Shown piece after piece: positions 1 to 11,867 of a stretch of 64,000 nt of DNA. Made by a program: the position numbers and the translations under genes. Position 1 is the first letter of the stretch. Every line of letters begins with the position of its first letter. This stretch comes from Thermothielavioides terrestris NRRL 8126 (Eukaryota; Ascomycota; Sordariomycetes; Sordariales; Chaetomiaceae). Under the pieces are notes generated by a model. It worked only from the letters and a program-made list of their open reading frames with translations. It ran no database searches and was not told where the DNA came from. The stretch spans positions 2,418,001 to 2,482,000 of the forward strand of contig NC_016460.1 in assembly GCF_000226115.1 (NCBI RefSeq), written 5' to 3'.

Positions 1-139
1 TTGTTGCTACGAGTCTTTGCGATTCTTCGTTGTTGATGTTGCTCGAAGTCGTCGTGGCCTTGGCGATTTGTAAATACTTGTAAGCGGTAGGTTCCGAAAT
101 TAGTCTTGGCGGGACCTCTTTAACGACGACCGACCGTAG

Positions 140-1075
140 GGAGTGACGAACCCTCACAAGTTTTTCCGACGGCGTCGAAGCAGGGCTTTTGGTGCATCAG
201 CTCTTTCTACATCATCAACCTCTTCATCGGCGGATTGGTCCTGCCCTCCGACGACGACCGGCTGCTCAACTCCTCAGGAGCCAACACCAAGGCGTCGCCC
301 TTAGTGCTCGCCATTCAAGATGCCGGCATCCCGGTTCTTCCGTCCATCATGAACGCCGTGATCATCATCTCTGTGGTCAGTGTCGCCAACTCGTGAACCT
401 CTGGCTCAACCCGTACGATGCAGGCGCTCTCGGAGCAGGGCATGGCGCCCAAGTCCTGGTATACATCGACAAGCACGGCCGTCCGGTGTGGCGCGTGGCG
501 GTCCAGATGCTGTTCGGGCTGCTGGCGTGCATCGGAACCGCCAAGGTGGGCAGCACCGTCTTCAACTGGCTGCTCGCCATCTCGGATCTCTCCTACTTCT
601 TCGTATGGGGATCGGTGTGTTTGGCGCACATCCGGTTCCGATAGGTTTGGAAGGTGCAAGGCTACTCGCTCGACCAGATTTCGTACAAGCCCCCTTTGGG
701 TGTTTGGGGCAGTTGGATCGGCCTCCTGCTCAACATTCTCTGCCTCCTTGCCACGTTCTACGATACTCTCTCTACCTGAGTCTTACTAGATACTTCGTTT
801 TCCTGGGATTGGCACAATAACCAGGACCGCAGCCGCCCCCAAACGCGTCCCCGGACCCCAAGGTGTTCTTCCAGAATTACCTCGCCGCGCCTATCGTTCT
901 CGGCCTCTACGTCGGTTGGAAGGTGTACACCCGAGACTGGCGGATGTGGATCCCGGCACTCGAGATCGATCTGATCACCAACGACCGCCAGCATATCTCA
1001 AGGGAAGGTGACCTGAAAGAGTTCGAGAGGACCTGGGCAAAACTGCCGGCACGAACCGTCCGGTCGCTGTTCTGA
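140..1075 (+). pseudogene. Decayed amino-acid permease (YAT/APC family), 3' half
   Basis: The translated pieces read as the C-terminal half of a fungal plasma-membrane amino-acid permease: a segment with GGLVLPSDDDRLL, then STRTMQALSEQGMAPK, then YIDKHGRPVW followed by hydrophobic helices (GTAKVGSTVFNWLLAIS, WGSWIGLLLNILCLLATF), and a C-terminal tail with LGLYVGWKVYTRDW. The reading frame is broken. There is an in-frame TGA at 394-396 just after VANS, where the family normally has Cys. One base is lost near 455, shifting the frame. A TAG sits at 642-644 where Gln is expected (CAG to TAG). A TGA at 777-779 is followed by about 80 bp of disrupted sequence before the frame resumes near 860. Recognisable homology fades upstream of about 140, so the N-terminal half is absent or lies outside the window in unrecognisable form. 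The family transports amino acids by proton symport; this copy should not make a working transporter. Confidence 0.85.
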
Positions 1076-2013
1076 AGACAGGACATCGAGGATCAAGGGA
1101 AGTCTCCACCCGGATATACGTAGCAGCCTTGTTCGCGCGCTTTCGTGTGGAGGACGAGTCTCCAATTGAGACATTCGGCCACATGCAAAACGGGTCGAGT
1201 CGCGATACTGGTTGGCGTATTTGCAACGCTGCCTTATTCTAAACGGTCTTGCTGGAATGGATCCTTTGAGAACCCTTGACACGAGGGACCGATGGCATCC
1301 AGAGGAAAGGGATAACCATGGCGAGGTTGGCAGCAGCCCCAACACGTGGAGGGCTGTTATTTATTGCTGCCTGGAGGTTGACGTTGCTTCCGTGACTGCT
1401 CAGAAATTCCTGTAATATCAAGCGTAAGGTGTTTTGGGCAGTATTGCAAGTTTGAATAACGCCCCGCTTTTACCTCACCGTTTGTTGGTAACGTGAGGAG
1501 ACTGGTCAAACCGCGGTGCCAGCTGTTCATGCCTGCCTGCATTCCGTAACACGTTGCCGATGCCATGCATGTGTTTCAACATTTTACCGAATACGGAATA
1601 CTGTAAGGTAACCAACCACTACACCTTGCATGCTTGGAACGTTCAACAACCTCGAACTCAGCCTGTTGGCCGCGACATGCCTGCCATCGTCGCGCGTTCC
1701 TTCTAGGGCTGAATCGCCTTCTCCTACTCGGCTCGACGAGAACCACGGCCATGCCTCGGGTATCATAGACGGCTTCTGCACGACGACGCTCCTTTCGATG
1801 ACCTGAGTTCGTCTCCCGACTCCGCCCCTAGTACCTTGCCGTACCTCGTCTTGCCCGCTCCCTTCGACAAACTCGCTCACCTCGCGACGTCGAGCCGTCT
1901 CGCCGCGCCCCTTCCCTCCTCCGAGTTGGCCCGCTCTCTTCGCCGCGAATCCCGGCCGCACGACTTGCAGCAGACACACTTTGATTCCGAACCGACAGCG
2001 ACCGGCTGGCCCC
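1076..2013. other. Intergenic, probable promoter and 5' UTR of the kinase gene
   Basis: No convincing coding sequence. The last 200 bp before the ATG at 2014 are pyrimidine-rich on the plus strand (CCCGCTCCC, CCCTTCCCTCC), which is common in leaders of filamentous fungal genes. Nothing else is recognised. Confidence 0.5.
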
Positions 2014-5000
2014 ATGGCATCCTACGGCCAGGCGGTCCCCGCGGCAGTGCCTCGGCCCGCCAACTACGGGGCGGCCTATACCGCGCCCGCCCCGGTGGGT
2101 GCTCCCGGCGCGCCGGCCGGCACCTTCGCGCCCGGAACCAAGATCCAGGTCGGAAACCACCGGGTCGTGATTCAAAAGTACCTTTCCGAGGGCGGGTTTG
2201 CACACGTGTACCTGGTCAAGCTGCCGTCTCCTGTCAATGGCACAGACCAGGCCGTGTTGAAGCGGGTGGCCGTGCCGGACAAGGAGTCGCTGCGGGGGAT
2301 GCGCACCGAAGTCGAGACCATGAAGCGCCTGAAGGGCCACCGCGCCATCGTCACCTACATCGACTCGCATGCCTCGGAGTTGCGCGGCGGCGGTTACGAG
2401 GTCTTTTTGCTGATGGAGTTCTGCAACGGCGGCGGACTCATCGACTTCATGAACACGCGCCTGCAGCACCGCCTGACCGAGCCCGAGATTCTCAACATCT
2501 TTGCCGACGTTGCCGAGGGCGTCGCCTGCATGCACTACCTGCGCCCGCCGCTGCTGCACCGCGACCTGAAGGTCGAAAACGTGCTGATCACCATCGTCGG
2601 CTCCGTGAGGAAGTTCAAGCTCTGCGACTTCGGCTCGGCCGCGGCGCCGCGGCCCGCGCCGACGACGGCGGCCGAGTGCCGCTTGATAGACGAGGACGTG
2701 CAAAGACACACCACGATGCAGTACAGGAGTCCCGAGATGGTCGACGTGTACAGGAGGCAGCCCATCGATGAGAAGTCTGACATCTGGGCGCTCGGTGTGC
2801 TGCTGTACAAGCTTTGCTACTACACAACTCCCTTCGAGGAGCAGGGCCAGCTTGCCATCCTCAACGCCAGCTACAAGTTTCCCAACTACCCCGTCTTCTC
2901 TGACAGGCTGAAGGGGCTCATCGGTAAGCCCCTGCCGCCGCTGGGGACGTCTCCTGTCGCTGGGTGCTGACGGTTGAGTTGCCTAGCATGGATGCTGCGG
3001 GAAAACCCGCAATTCAGACCTAATATTTACCAGGTGCTCCGGGAGGCTTGCGCCATGCAAGGCCGGGAACCTCCCATCAAAGATGTAAGTGGAAAAGGCC
3101 AGCTGAGTGTTCCTTACGGTGAGCAAAGCTTACTCCCCCTACAGATCTACTCGGGGAAGTCGCAGGCAGACCCCCAGCGGCGTGACCAGCCTTCGCCAAC
3201 CCCCCAAATTTTGTCGCCGCCAACTGTTGGCGCCGTCTTTTCGCCGCCGACAACCCAGCAACAGCAGGTGATCCCTGAAGTCGAACGCATGCGACGAGGG
3301 AGGGTGCCCGTTTCCCAACCTTCGCCCCAGCCCAAGCCGAGTCCGTCGCCTGGTAAAGTGACTGACGGCGACCCCTTTGCTGCTCTGGACGCCAGGCCCA
3401 CAGTTCGGGGCGGGGATGAGCTCTCGTCCAGGTTTCCGACTCTCGATCAATTCTCGCTCCTCCATGATCAGGGCCAGAAATTCGACTTCGACACCAGTAG
3501 CCCCGTATCCGCTCAGCAACAGCCGAAGGACTTGTCCCAGAGAGTGACAGAGCGATTGGCAGACGAGGCCTTCCAGGTGAAGCCTTCCCGGTCTCCTGGC
3601 GCGACTGCTGCTGCGACTGCGGCTCCGGCTCAAGCTAGCCAGTGGCAGTCTGCGGAGCCCACCAGAGCTACTACCTACAAGACGGCGCCATCCGGCTCGG
3701 CGGTCACGTCTCCGCCTCCTAAGCAGCCCGAGATGAGCCGTGCGTCTGCCATCATTTCGAGTACGCCCGAGCTACAAGCTATATCGTCCCAGGCTTCACA
3801 GCCGCCCTCCAAACCGATCATGGTGTCAACCGGAACTATGACCACCCCTGATTTGGAGCAGCCTCCTTCACAGTATCAAGTCTACCGCTTTCCACCAAAT
3901 GAACGCCACCGAGCCGCCAGCCTCCCTAGGTCGCCTGTGGCCAGCCAAAACCCTTTGTCGCTTGGTGACGGAGGAGCCGCGTCTCAGACGGGCGCCCGGA
4001 CGCCCTCTTTCCAGAGCGCCCTTCAGCCACAACACGTGCGTTACCCGTCGTCCTCGAGGCCTTCGCTGGAAGGCGGACGACCGAGCTTGGAGCAGCTGGA
4101 TTCGACACGGCCGAAGTCACGACTGGCGACGAGACCCAGACCCGTCAGCACGCATTTGGAATCCAATCTCGACTTCTTGCGGGAGAAGGAGTCGAGATCG
4201 AGATCTCCGGCATTGCCGTCTCCAAGGCACTCGATGGAAAAGAGCCTTCCCCCCAGCCCGGATGAAGACACGAATATTGAATCTAATGTCGAGTTCCTTC
4301 GCTCAATGGAGGACGCGGAAGCCAAGAAGAAGGACAGGGGATCAAAGCATCTCAAACGAGGCAGCCTATCGTCTTTTGGTGCTGGCACCAAAAGCATCCT
4401 GGCTGGCAAGTTCGGCGACGCCTTCAAACGGTTCGAAACAAACTCGAGCGGCCCGCCCCCGCCTCGGACACCGTCCCCGCTCAAGGATCTCGAACGGCGC
4501 GATCTCACGCCGATCGCGGGGTCCGAAGCAGTCGACGGCCGCAGCGACGACGGCGAGACGCGCGATTGGGAGGACATGACGCCCGAGATGCGCCGCGAGC
4601 AGGAGGCCCGCATGCTGGCGCAGGAAGAAGCCCGCGTCGCTGCCGCGCAAGCCGAGCACCGGCGCCGTGTCGGGCAGGGTGGCGGACCCCTCTTGCCGCC
4701 CAAGAGCATCGGCGGCGTATCGCGTGTCGCGTCGATCCAAAACAAGGTCCAGAGCCTGCTCGACGAGAGCAACCGCTCCTCGGCGAACATCCCCCGCACC
4801 GCGCAGGGGTACGGGCATTATTCGGATGCCGCACACGCGGCAGCGCCGGCGGCGGCCCTCGACGGGAGACCGGCGGTGCCGAGGAAGCCTGTGGGCGCTG
4901 GCGCACAGGTCTCGGGCGGGCAGCGCCCGCCTGCGTCGGGCAACAATCCGTCCGCTACCGAGCCGTCCGCCACGACGCGCACCGCGGCCTCCGCCCCCGC

Positions 5001-5451
5001 AGGCGGCGCAGGACGGCCCGCCGCCCCGCCCAAGCCAACCCACTTGAACAAACCGCTCCCTACGGGCGCCACCACCAGCAGCGGACGCGCACCCTCCCCG
5101 CCGAAACAGATCCCGCTGATGTCGGGCCCCGCCAACAACCGGGGCACGATCTCCTCCGCCAAGATCCGCGGTCCCGGCCCCGGCCCCGTCACCCCGGGCG
5201 CAGCCGCTGGGTCTTGGTCTGGGTCTGCATCGGCCGGGACCGGTACCGAGGCCCTGCTGGCAGTCGACTTGCCCGGCGGAGGCGGCTCGGCGCTGCTGAC
5301 GATGACGGCGGCGGAGAAGGACGACTATATCCGGGATTTCCAGAAGCGGTTCCCGAGTCTGGGGAACATCGAGATGGTCGAGCGCGACCTGGCCGCTGAG
5401 GAGGCGGGGGCGGGGGCGGGGGCTGGTATTGGCGGGGGCCGGGGGAGGTGA
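2014..5451 (+). CDS. Ark1/Prk1/AAK1-type serine/threonine kinase
   Basis: Predicted exons are 2014-2923, 2987-3084 and 3145-5451, giving about 1104 residues. The second intron (3085-3144, GTAAGT..CTACAG) is a multiple of three and leaves the frame open; removing it joins PPIKD to IYSGKSQ. The kinase domain occupies about residues 45-330: Gly-rich loop EGGFAHVYLV near residue 60, VAIK-type lysine in VLKRV near 83, catalytic HRDLKVENVL near 182, DFGSA near 205. HRDLKxEN plus an activation segment with QYRSPEM, and the GGFAxVYL loop, mark the NAK (Ark1, Prk1, AAK1, GAK) family. These kinases phosphorylate endocytic coat and actin-patch adaptors at the cell cortex. The long tail is low-complexity, Pro/Ser/Gln-rich, with a DPFAALDARP motif and repeated PPK/PxPP stretches likely to bind SH3 domains. 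The upstream TTG at 1981 is not needed; the ATG at 2014 is preferred. The neighbours are unrelated. Confidence 0.93.
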
Positions 5452-6955
5452 TAGAGGGGGTTTAGTTATGCGGTTGGAAGGTGGTTGGTTTTGTCTTGGG
5501 GCACTCAGTAGATGAGTGTGGGCGAATGGGGTGCGAAATCCGATTTAGCGCGCGAGGGAGGTGGGAGAAGGAGTGTAATGAGAGGCGCGATGTTGAGGCT
5601 AATGAGTGTAAGGACAGAGAGGGTGGGTGTTATGTGCATCGTTACTTAGACGGTACAGAGCAAAGCATAGAAATTAGCCCGGTGAGGCGGGCGGAATGGG
5701 GTCGATCCGGTGTTCAGGTGGTGTCGAGTGTCTCTTATGGTACGAGCCGCCTCTGTGAAGGTCCGGCCAACGATTTACCAAGCATTGATATCGTGCTTCA
5801 TCCCCGGCCAGCGACTCAATGGGCCATAGTGAAGGGCTGGGCAGTCTACGCAGAGTCTGTGAAAGCCGCCGTGTGCCGTGGACGACCCGAGAAGGTGCAG
5901 AGCGTCGAGCTCACCTCGTTCCGTCTGATATCGCACACGCGACCGCCGGGGGAGCGCAAGCAACCGCACATGCCACCCGCCACCGCTCGCCCCTTCCCGC
6001 ACCTGCCCACCGCCGACCACCCTTTATATACAAGTTTCCGCGCTCCCCATACCACCAGCTCCTTCCAGTCATTGGCGTAATGGGAGGAGCGTGGGGACCT
6101 AAGATATCCCCGTCCCGCCATTCTCCCTCACAGGGGCACCTGCCCTGCCCGAGGTTGAGCGTTTGATCTGGGGTACCGCCTCTGGATTGCCCCCTCGCCC
6201 GAAGCGAAATCCCACTGGGGATTTTCGTAGCCGGCCACCTCCCCTCGCCCCGGCGAGGGTTCCTAGGTGGCCAGTGAGCTTTTTGAGGTTTGATCTTGTT
6301 GCTTGGTTCCTTTCTTTCCTTTCAGATTTGGCTTTCTTTCTTTCTTTTCTTTTTTCTTTTTATTTTTCTTGTTCTTCTCTTTCTTTTACCTTTTTTTGCC
6401 CTTTTCTTTCCGTTTTCATTTCAGTTCCTTACATTTGTTTCCCCTTCCGTCTGTTGCCACGCCCAGTTTCGTTTTGGCCGCTGCCGAGGGCAAGTGTGTA
6501 AGCACCTAGTGTTGCAGCTGACGATGATCTAGAGGGCTTGCTCTCCTTATTTGAATCCACACTTGAATGGCACAACCACAAAGCGGCTCTCTGGCGAGGA
6601 CCACGACATTCTGTCCGAGCAAACCGCTTTGCTCTTCGGCACAGCTTCGGTTAGCCATTCTGCAATGGGCGCGGGAATCTGGGTAATGTCACAAATCGCA
6701 TGCGCCGACTCGTGTCCATCTATGGCCCGGATGCTAGGCATGCCGGCCGCAGCACCGTGAAAGCGGCGGGCTGATGAAGAAGGCGAGCCTCGTCGCAAGC
6801 TTCGTCAACTTCCACCGCGGGCCACGGAATCGCTTCCTGTGCATGGAGTATGGAGGACGTCTTTCCATGTTCAGGGGTGCTCTGGTGTCTGGATCCACCT
6901 GTGTCCGCCCGTCAAGTTCCGTTCCCCCGCACCGCCGACCATCAACAGCCACCAA
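5452..6955. other. Intergenic, with a T-rich tract
   Basis: No supported gene. The open frames here are short and resemble no family. Positions 6297-6440 are a strongly T-rich, pyrimidine-skewed tract (runs such as TTTCTTTCTTTTCTTTTTTC), which could be transcript 3' end or promoter DNA. A TATA-like TTTATATACA lies near 6023-6032. Confidence 0.5.
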
Positions 6956-7050
6956 TCCTCCATGGCGCAATTGGCTAGCGCGTCTGACTGTTACTAAGTA
7001 CGCTTAGTTAAGCAATCAGGAGGTTGACAGTTCGAGCCTGTCTGGAGGAG
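6956..7050 (+). tRNA. tRNA-Asn (GTT) with a 21-nt intron
   Basis: The cloverleaf folds by hand. Acceptor stem: TCCTCCA (6956-6962) with TGGAGGA (7043-7049), seven pairs, discriminator G at 7050. D arm: GCGC..GCGC around AATTGGCTA. Anticodon stem: TCTGA (6983-6987) with TCAGG (7016-7020). Anticodon: GTT at 6990-6992. T arm: GACAG-TTCGAGC-CTGTC. A 21-nt intron (6994-7014) sits in the canonical place, one base after the anticodon; without it the loop reads CTGTTAA. The mature molecule is 74 nt before CCA. A U1-A72 top pair is unusual but still pairs. It decodes asparagine AAC/AAU codons. The A box (TGGCGCAATTGG) and B box (AGTTCGAGCCT) serve as the internal Pol III promoter. Confidence 0.95.
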
Positions 7051-7798
7051 GAGAGGCTTGGTGTTCTCGCCTAACTTTTGCCCGACTTGGCTTGGATCAA
7101 CTGCGAACTCCGAGGTTAGGCACCTAGCTGAGCCGTCAAGGCCTGGTGTGTTTACTTTTGCGCACTGTACTTTGTAGTTCTGTCTTTCAGAATGGCGACA
7201 GCGCAGTCATCAGCGGGCCAACCGTTATGATACAGCGCCGGCCGGCTGTATGTGCACTACAAAAGCTGGAGCATCTTAGCGCTCAAGTCTCAGAACGTGC
7301 AGAGATGGCAGTTTGGACGTGGTAAGCGCGTCATAAACACTTTTGGTCCTAAACTCCGTCGTCCGCTTCCATCCCCCGAGAAGCTGTTCTCCAGGTTCGG
7401 GAGAAGAGGTAACTACAGCCCCGGAAAAAACGTGCCGGAGCTGGAGATGGAGGCCAGCTGTGCGGCCCTCCGATTGTTGCAAGCCTTTCCCAAGCTGCGG
7501 TTGCCGCATGGGGTGTCCAATGAGCTTCATCATTCGAACTTGACTTCTTTGTATTTGCACAATCGGCGAAGGGCGATGTGGGAGCTTTGAGTCTCCATGC
7601 TGCGCTGAATTGTTTGGTATTTTACCGCTAACAAAGTTGCGAGCTTCGATGTACGGATAATTACCCAGCGTTATTGGGCTTCACCGTCGTTACCATTGCA
7701 ACTGCACCTTCGACTTCTTGATCGCAAACACCCCCGAACTGAGACCCCAACATCCCCGGATCACAGTACGTCCTCCTCACCTAACTCAACATCAAACA
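7051..7798. other. Intergenic between tRNA-Asn and the hydrolase gene
   Basis: A 112-codon open frame (7252-7590) shows no recognisable motif and is not called. The 100 bp before 7799 are CT/CA-rich, as in many fungal leaders. Confidence 0.45.
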
Positions 7799-8948
7799 AT
7801 GTCATCCAGCATCACTCTTCCCCCTCCCTACCCCGTCAAGGTTCATTCTTACCTCCCCCTTTCCTCCTCCACCTCTTCCCCCGCGCACCCCCTCCAAGCA
7901 TACGAACATCTCCCGGACTACGACGCCCAGGCCAGCCCTCCATCCACCCAACCACCACCCAACGTCCTCGTCTTCATAGGCGGCCTCGGCGATGGCCCGC
8001 ACACCATCCCCTACGTGCGCCATCTGGCCACCTACCTCTCTTCTTCTTCCAACAACAACAACAACACCCCCGCTACCGCCAGCGGCAGCCCTGCACCCCG
8101 CTACCGCGTCTTCGAGGCGCGCCTCACCAGCGCCTTCAGCGCCTTCGGCTACGGCTCGCTCGCGCAGGACGCGCGCGAGCTGGCGGCCCTCGTGCGGCAC
8201 CTGCGCGGGCCGCTCGTCGGCGCGCGGCGCGTCGTGCTCATGGGCCACAGCACCGGCTGCCAGGACTGTCTGGAGTACGTGGTGCGCGCCGCAGGCGCCG
8301 CAGGCCCAGGGGGGCTGGGAGCTGGGGGGGAGGGGGAGCAGGGCCGGGAGGGCTGGGCGGAGGAGGGGGAGGGGTTGAAGGTGGATGGGTTGGTGCTGCA
8401 GGGTCCGGTGTCGGATCGCGAGGCGATTGGGATGACCGAGGATAAGCGCGAGGTGGAAGCCGCGTTGAGGGTTGCGGAGCGGATGGTCAGGGAGGGCAGG
8501 GGCGGGGAGGTCATGGCGACGGGGGAGATGCCGAGCGGGTGGAGGGGGAGTCCGGTTACTGCGTATCGGTGGGCTTCGTTGGCGGGGGTTGGGTGAGTCC
8601 TCTTGTTATTATTGACTACTTGGGGACAGCGCAGGTTGCTGATGTCGAGAGATGTGCAGGGGCGACGATGACTACTTCTCCTCGGACCTGCCGGACGAGA
8701 AGCTGGAGAGTGTCTGGGGCAGGCTGGAGCAGCCGGTGTTGATTCTCCCGTCCGAGAAGGACGAGTGGGTGCCCGCCGACACTGACGTCATGGGGCTTGT
8801 CAACAGGTGGAAGAGCTTCTGCAAGCCGGGCATCGCTAGCGACCTCAGTGGGCTGATTCCCGGCGCTAATCACCGCGTGGATAATCCCGCCGGACAAGAG
8901 TGGCTCGCCGATCGGGTGGCCCGGTTTCTGGCCGAGCTCGAAAAGTAA
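7799..8948 (+). CDS. DUF1749 alpha/beta hydrolase (SidJ-like fold)
   Basis: Exons 7799-8592 and 8660-8948 give about 360 residues. The intron GTGAGT..TGTGCAG joins LAGVG to GDDDYFSSDLPDEKL in frame. The fold is visible: VLVFIGGLGDGPHTIPYV near residue 60 (oxyanion-loop strand), VVLMGHSTGCQD with the nucleophile Ser at about residue 151, and GANHRVDN with the catalytic His at about residue 336. DUF1749 includes the fungal siderophore esterase SidJ, which hydrolyses fusarinine-type ester bonds, but most members are uncharacterised and no siderophore genes lie nearby, so the substrate is unknown. No signal peptide is seen, so it is probably cytosolic. The middle of exon 1 carries Gly/Glu-rich and Ser/Asn-rich low-complexity inserts. 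The ATG at 7799 (MSSSITLPPPYPVKVH) is preferred over an upstream in-frame ATG. Confidence 0.88.
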
Positions 8949-9341
8949 AGCCGGGCGGGTGTCGCGGGTCTCGGGGACCCAAGGGATTGGGGAACGCTCT
9001 GTTGTAATTACGGAGACGAATCAGCCAAAGTTACCTGTATTGTATGTACAATCAGCGAACTCGTCCTCCCTGCCCGTAAAATACGAGTGCTCGCCGCCCC
9101 GCTTCCCGGTCGGCGATTGCGATGGTGGGGCCGTTGATCGGGTGCTGTCGACATTCGGCGACTCGTCTTCCCCAGAAATGACAGCCCATCCCGTCAGGCC
9201 ACCTCGTAGACTATCTGGCTTATTTCGGTTTCGGCAGCTATCTTGTTTCTTCATCCTGAAACCTCCCAGCTAAACCGCAGCAATATATCAGCTCAGAATC
9301 ACAGCAAACTCATCAAACCCCAAACTGGGATCGCCGTCACT

Positions 9342-9619
9342 ATGTGCATGAGTGCGACGTGCCCGACCTGCTGTGAGCCTCCCGCTTCTGATACATACCG
9401 GGCGAGGTGTAGTGTATACTAACATGTCCCACAGCCAAGCAGACCTGGCGTGGCTGCGGCAACCACGTTCCGTCAGTCTTCGCGAACGTGCCCGAGGACC
9501 AGTGGTGCACATGCGAGCCCAAGGTTGAGAAGGATGGCAAGCAGTACCCGCCGCAAGCACAGGTCGGGCTGAGCGCGCCGTCGTGGCTGAAGAACCTGGT
9601 GGGCGGGAACAAGCAGTAA
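9342..9619 (+). CDS. Small Cys-rich fungal protein, 71 residues
   Basis: Exons 9342-9372 and 9435-9619, intron GTGAGC..CCACAG, phase 1. The product starts MCMSATCPTCSKQTWRGCG and continues with HVPSVFANVP and WCTC, then a Lys/Pro-rich tail ending SWLKNLVGGNKQ. Six Cys in the first half (CxxxxCxxC, GCG, CTC) plus a His suggest a metal-binding or disulfide knot. The residue pattern, splice phase and clean ends support a real gene although the first exon codes for only ten residues. The layout resembles small Cys-rich proteins of unknown function in ascomycetes as I remember them. It was not matched to a named family. It has no signal peptide. Confidence 0.72.
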
Positions 9620-10010
9620 ATGATGGTTGTTACGGCTGTGATGCTGTGCCGGGAGGGGTCCGGACCTGGGGCTAGCGTTAACTGGCTGTCCAAGCTTGTG
9701 TTCGCAATTATGCCGTGCAGATCCGCGCAGCCCACAATGGGGACTCTCTACAGTCCGTGTTGCCTTGCCTGGTGAACTTCAGCAATTCATGAGCCGGATC
9801 ATACTCCACATAAATAGGTCACAGGCTTTCCGAACCCGGTCATCGGGGCCTCGGCCCTGATATCGGCCATCACGGGTCCGTGCACGCCGGCTGCCCCTCC
9901 GAACTAGTTGCCCAGTCTCTAGTCATGCACCAGATTCTTAGTGTGCTCCGCCCAAAATCCACACCGACATGGCGAGATAACACCTCGGAATAGACAACCC
10001 TTCTTATACC
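9620..10010. other. Intergenic, upstream of the P450 gene
   Basis: Holds no supported coding sequence. It is the probable promoter of the P450 gene. A CATAAATAGG stretch at 9810-9819 is TATA-like. Confidence 0.4.
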
Positions 10011-11867
10011 ATGCTCTCACCACTACTCCTCGGCCTCAGCCTGGCCCTCCTTGCCGCCCACGCCCTCCGGCGGGCCCTTGCCTCGCCACTCAACAAGATC
10101 CCGGGGCCCTGGCATGCCAAGTTCACGTCTTTGGTCTTGAAATGGCACGAGTTCAGGGCAAACCGGACACGGTACATCCATCATCTGCATTTGAAGTATG
10201 GACCAGCTGTACGCATCGCCCCTTCTGAGATTGCCTTCGCCTCCGCGGCGGCTGTGAAGGAGATCTACTGCTCTGGCGGCAGCGGCTACGACAAGACGGA
10301 ATTCTATGACTTGTTCAAAGTCTACGGGCGAAGGTATATCAAAATCCGATGAGGTGGGTGGTCAACGATGTTGGGACTGACGGTGTGCGGGCGCAGAACA
10401 ATGTTTACCACGCTGAATAAGGAGGATGTAAGGACTCGCCTCCCCCCTCCCCCTCCCTCCCCCTCTCCACCCTCCTTCTAGCCGAGTGATAAGGTTCCCT
10501 AGCCCTGAGCTGACATCGCACGGCTTGTCGCCAGCACGCAAAAAGGAAGCGTATCCTGGCGGACCGCTACGCCAATACCAACGTTGTCCGGCCGCAGTCC
10601 CTCGATGGCATTGCCGAGCGGGCGGCAAACTTTGTCAGGAGGTGCGTCCGCTCGGCGGGTGGCAGTCTTGATCTTTATGTACGTTGTCCTCGATAACGGC
10701 GTGTGAGAGTTGCTGACAGAATGCCATAGATATGTAAGCATCCATCGGTTATGGGACTGCCCGTCCACCCCCTAATCCAGCTCCGTATCAAGGTCTCCAT
10801 TCATACGCTTTCGACTGCGTTACCCATCATCTGTTCCATCCCAATGGAACCGACTCTCTGCAGAGCGGCAAGGATGAGGAGATTATGCGGGAGGTGACTT
10901 TTGACAACAGTTTGCAAAGTAAGCGCATCTGGCCTGAACCGCTCGCTACTCTAATCCTAACCATGCTGCAGACCGGCTTTTCAAGTACTACTGGCCGACA
11001 GCACACAAGATATTCGGCAAGATCCTCTACCTTTTTGCCAAGCCCCGGGAGACACCCCTGGCCGACGACTTCGTGCTCGACACAAGCGCGCGGACCGACG
11101 CCGCGCCCTTCACCCTGCTCGACCGCCTCCAGGGACCCAGCTTCCACCTCGACCACCTCGACATCGCCGCCGAATGCCTCGACCACATGGCCGCCGGCAT
11201 CGACACCACCGGCGACGCCCTCTGCTTCCTGATGTGGGAGCTCTCGCAGCCACGGTCGATGCCCTACCAGAGGAAACTGCAGGCCGAGCTCCTCGCCAAC
11301 CCGGGCGCCGGCTTCGACAAGCTGCCCTACCTCGACGCCGTGGTCACCGAGGGCCTGCGGTGCTTCCCCGCCATCCCCATGTCCCTCCCGCGCTACGTGC
11401 CTGCGGGCGGCCGCACCGTCGACGGCTTCTTCCTGCCGCAGGGGACCACGGTCAGCTGCCAGGCCTATTCGGTGCACAGGATTGACGAGGCCGTGTTTCC
11501 CGACCCGGACAGGTTCGATCCCGAGCGGTGGCTGGAGCCCAAGGGCGACGCCGAGAGGAAGCGGCTCTTCTTTGCCTTTGCGAACGGCGGTCGGGGGTGT
11601 ATTGGCAAGCAGTACGTTTACGTCTAAGTCTACGGTGCTCTACTTGGCTGGCTGGCTGACTGATCTGTGTGATGTGTGTCTAGCCTCGCGCTCGCCGAGA
11701 TGAAGATGCTGCTCCAGGCCGTGTACTCGAGGTTCACCACGCTGCCGGACGCTACCATGACACCCGGGGACATGGAAATGTCGGACCAGCTGATCTCGTC
11801 GCGGCCCGCGGGACAGAGATGCCTGCTCCGGTTTGTGCCCTTGGACCTTGCAAAGGAATGCGAGTAA
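10011..11867 (+). CDS. Cytochrome P450 monooxygenase
   Basis: Proposed exons: 10011-10333, 10397-10427, 10535-10678, 10730-10733, 10781-10918, 10972-11611 and 11684-11867, giving about 487 residues. An N-terminal membrane anchor (LLLGLSLALLAAHAL) is followed by the Pro hinge KIPGPW. Motifs: I-helix AAGIDTTGDA, K-helix EGLR (ExxR), FDPERW, and the haem-binding loop FANGGRGCIGK with the ligand Cys at about residue 423. Such enzymes are anchored in the ER and oxidise small molecules with electrons from P450 reductase. The substrate cannot be inferred: no synthase or other tailoring gene is adjacent. The exon model is firm except for a 4-nt exon (10730-10733), which is needed to keep frame between two introns with good splice signals. 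Several first-half exons are very short. An alternative is that the gene is mis-spliced or decaying in this middle part. Confidence 0.85.
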
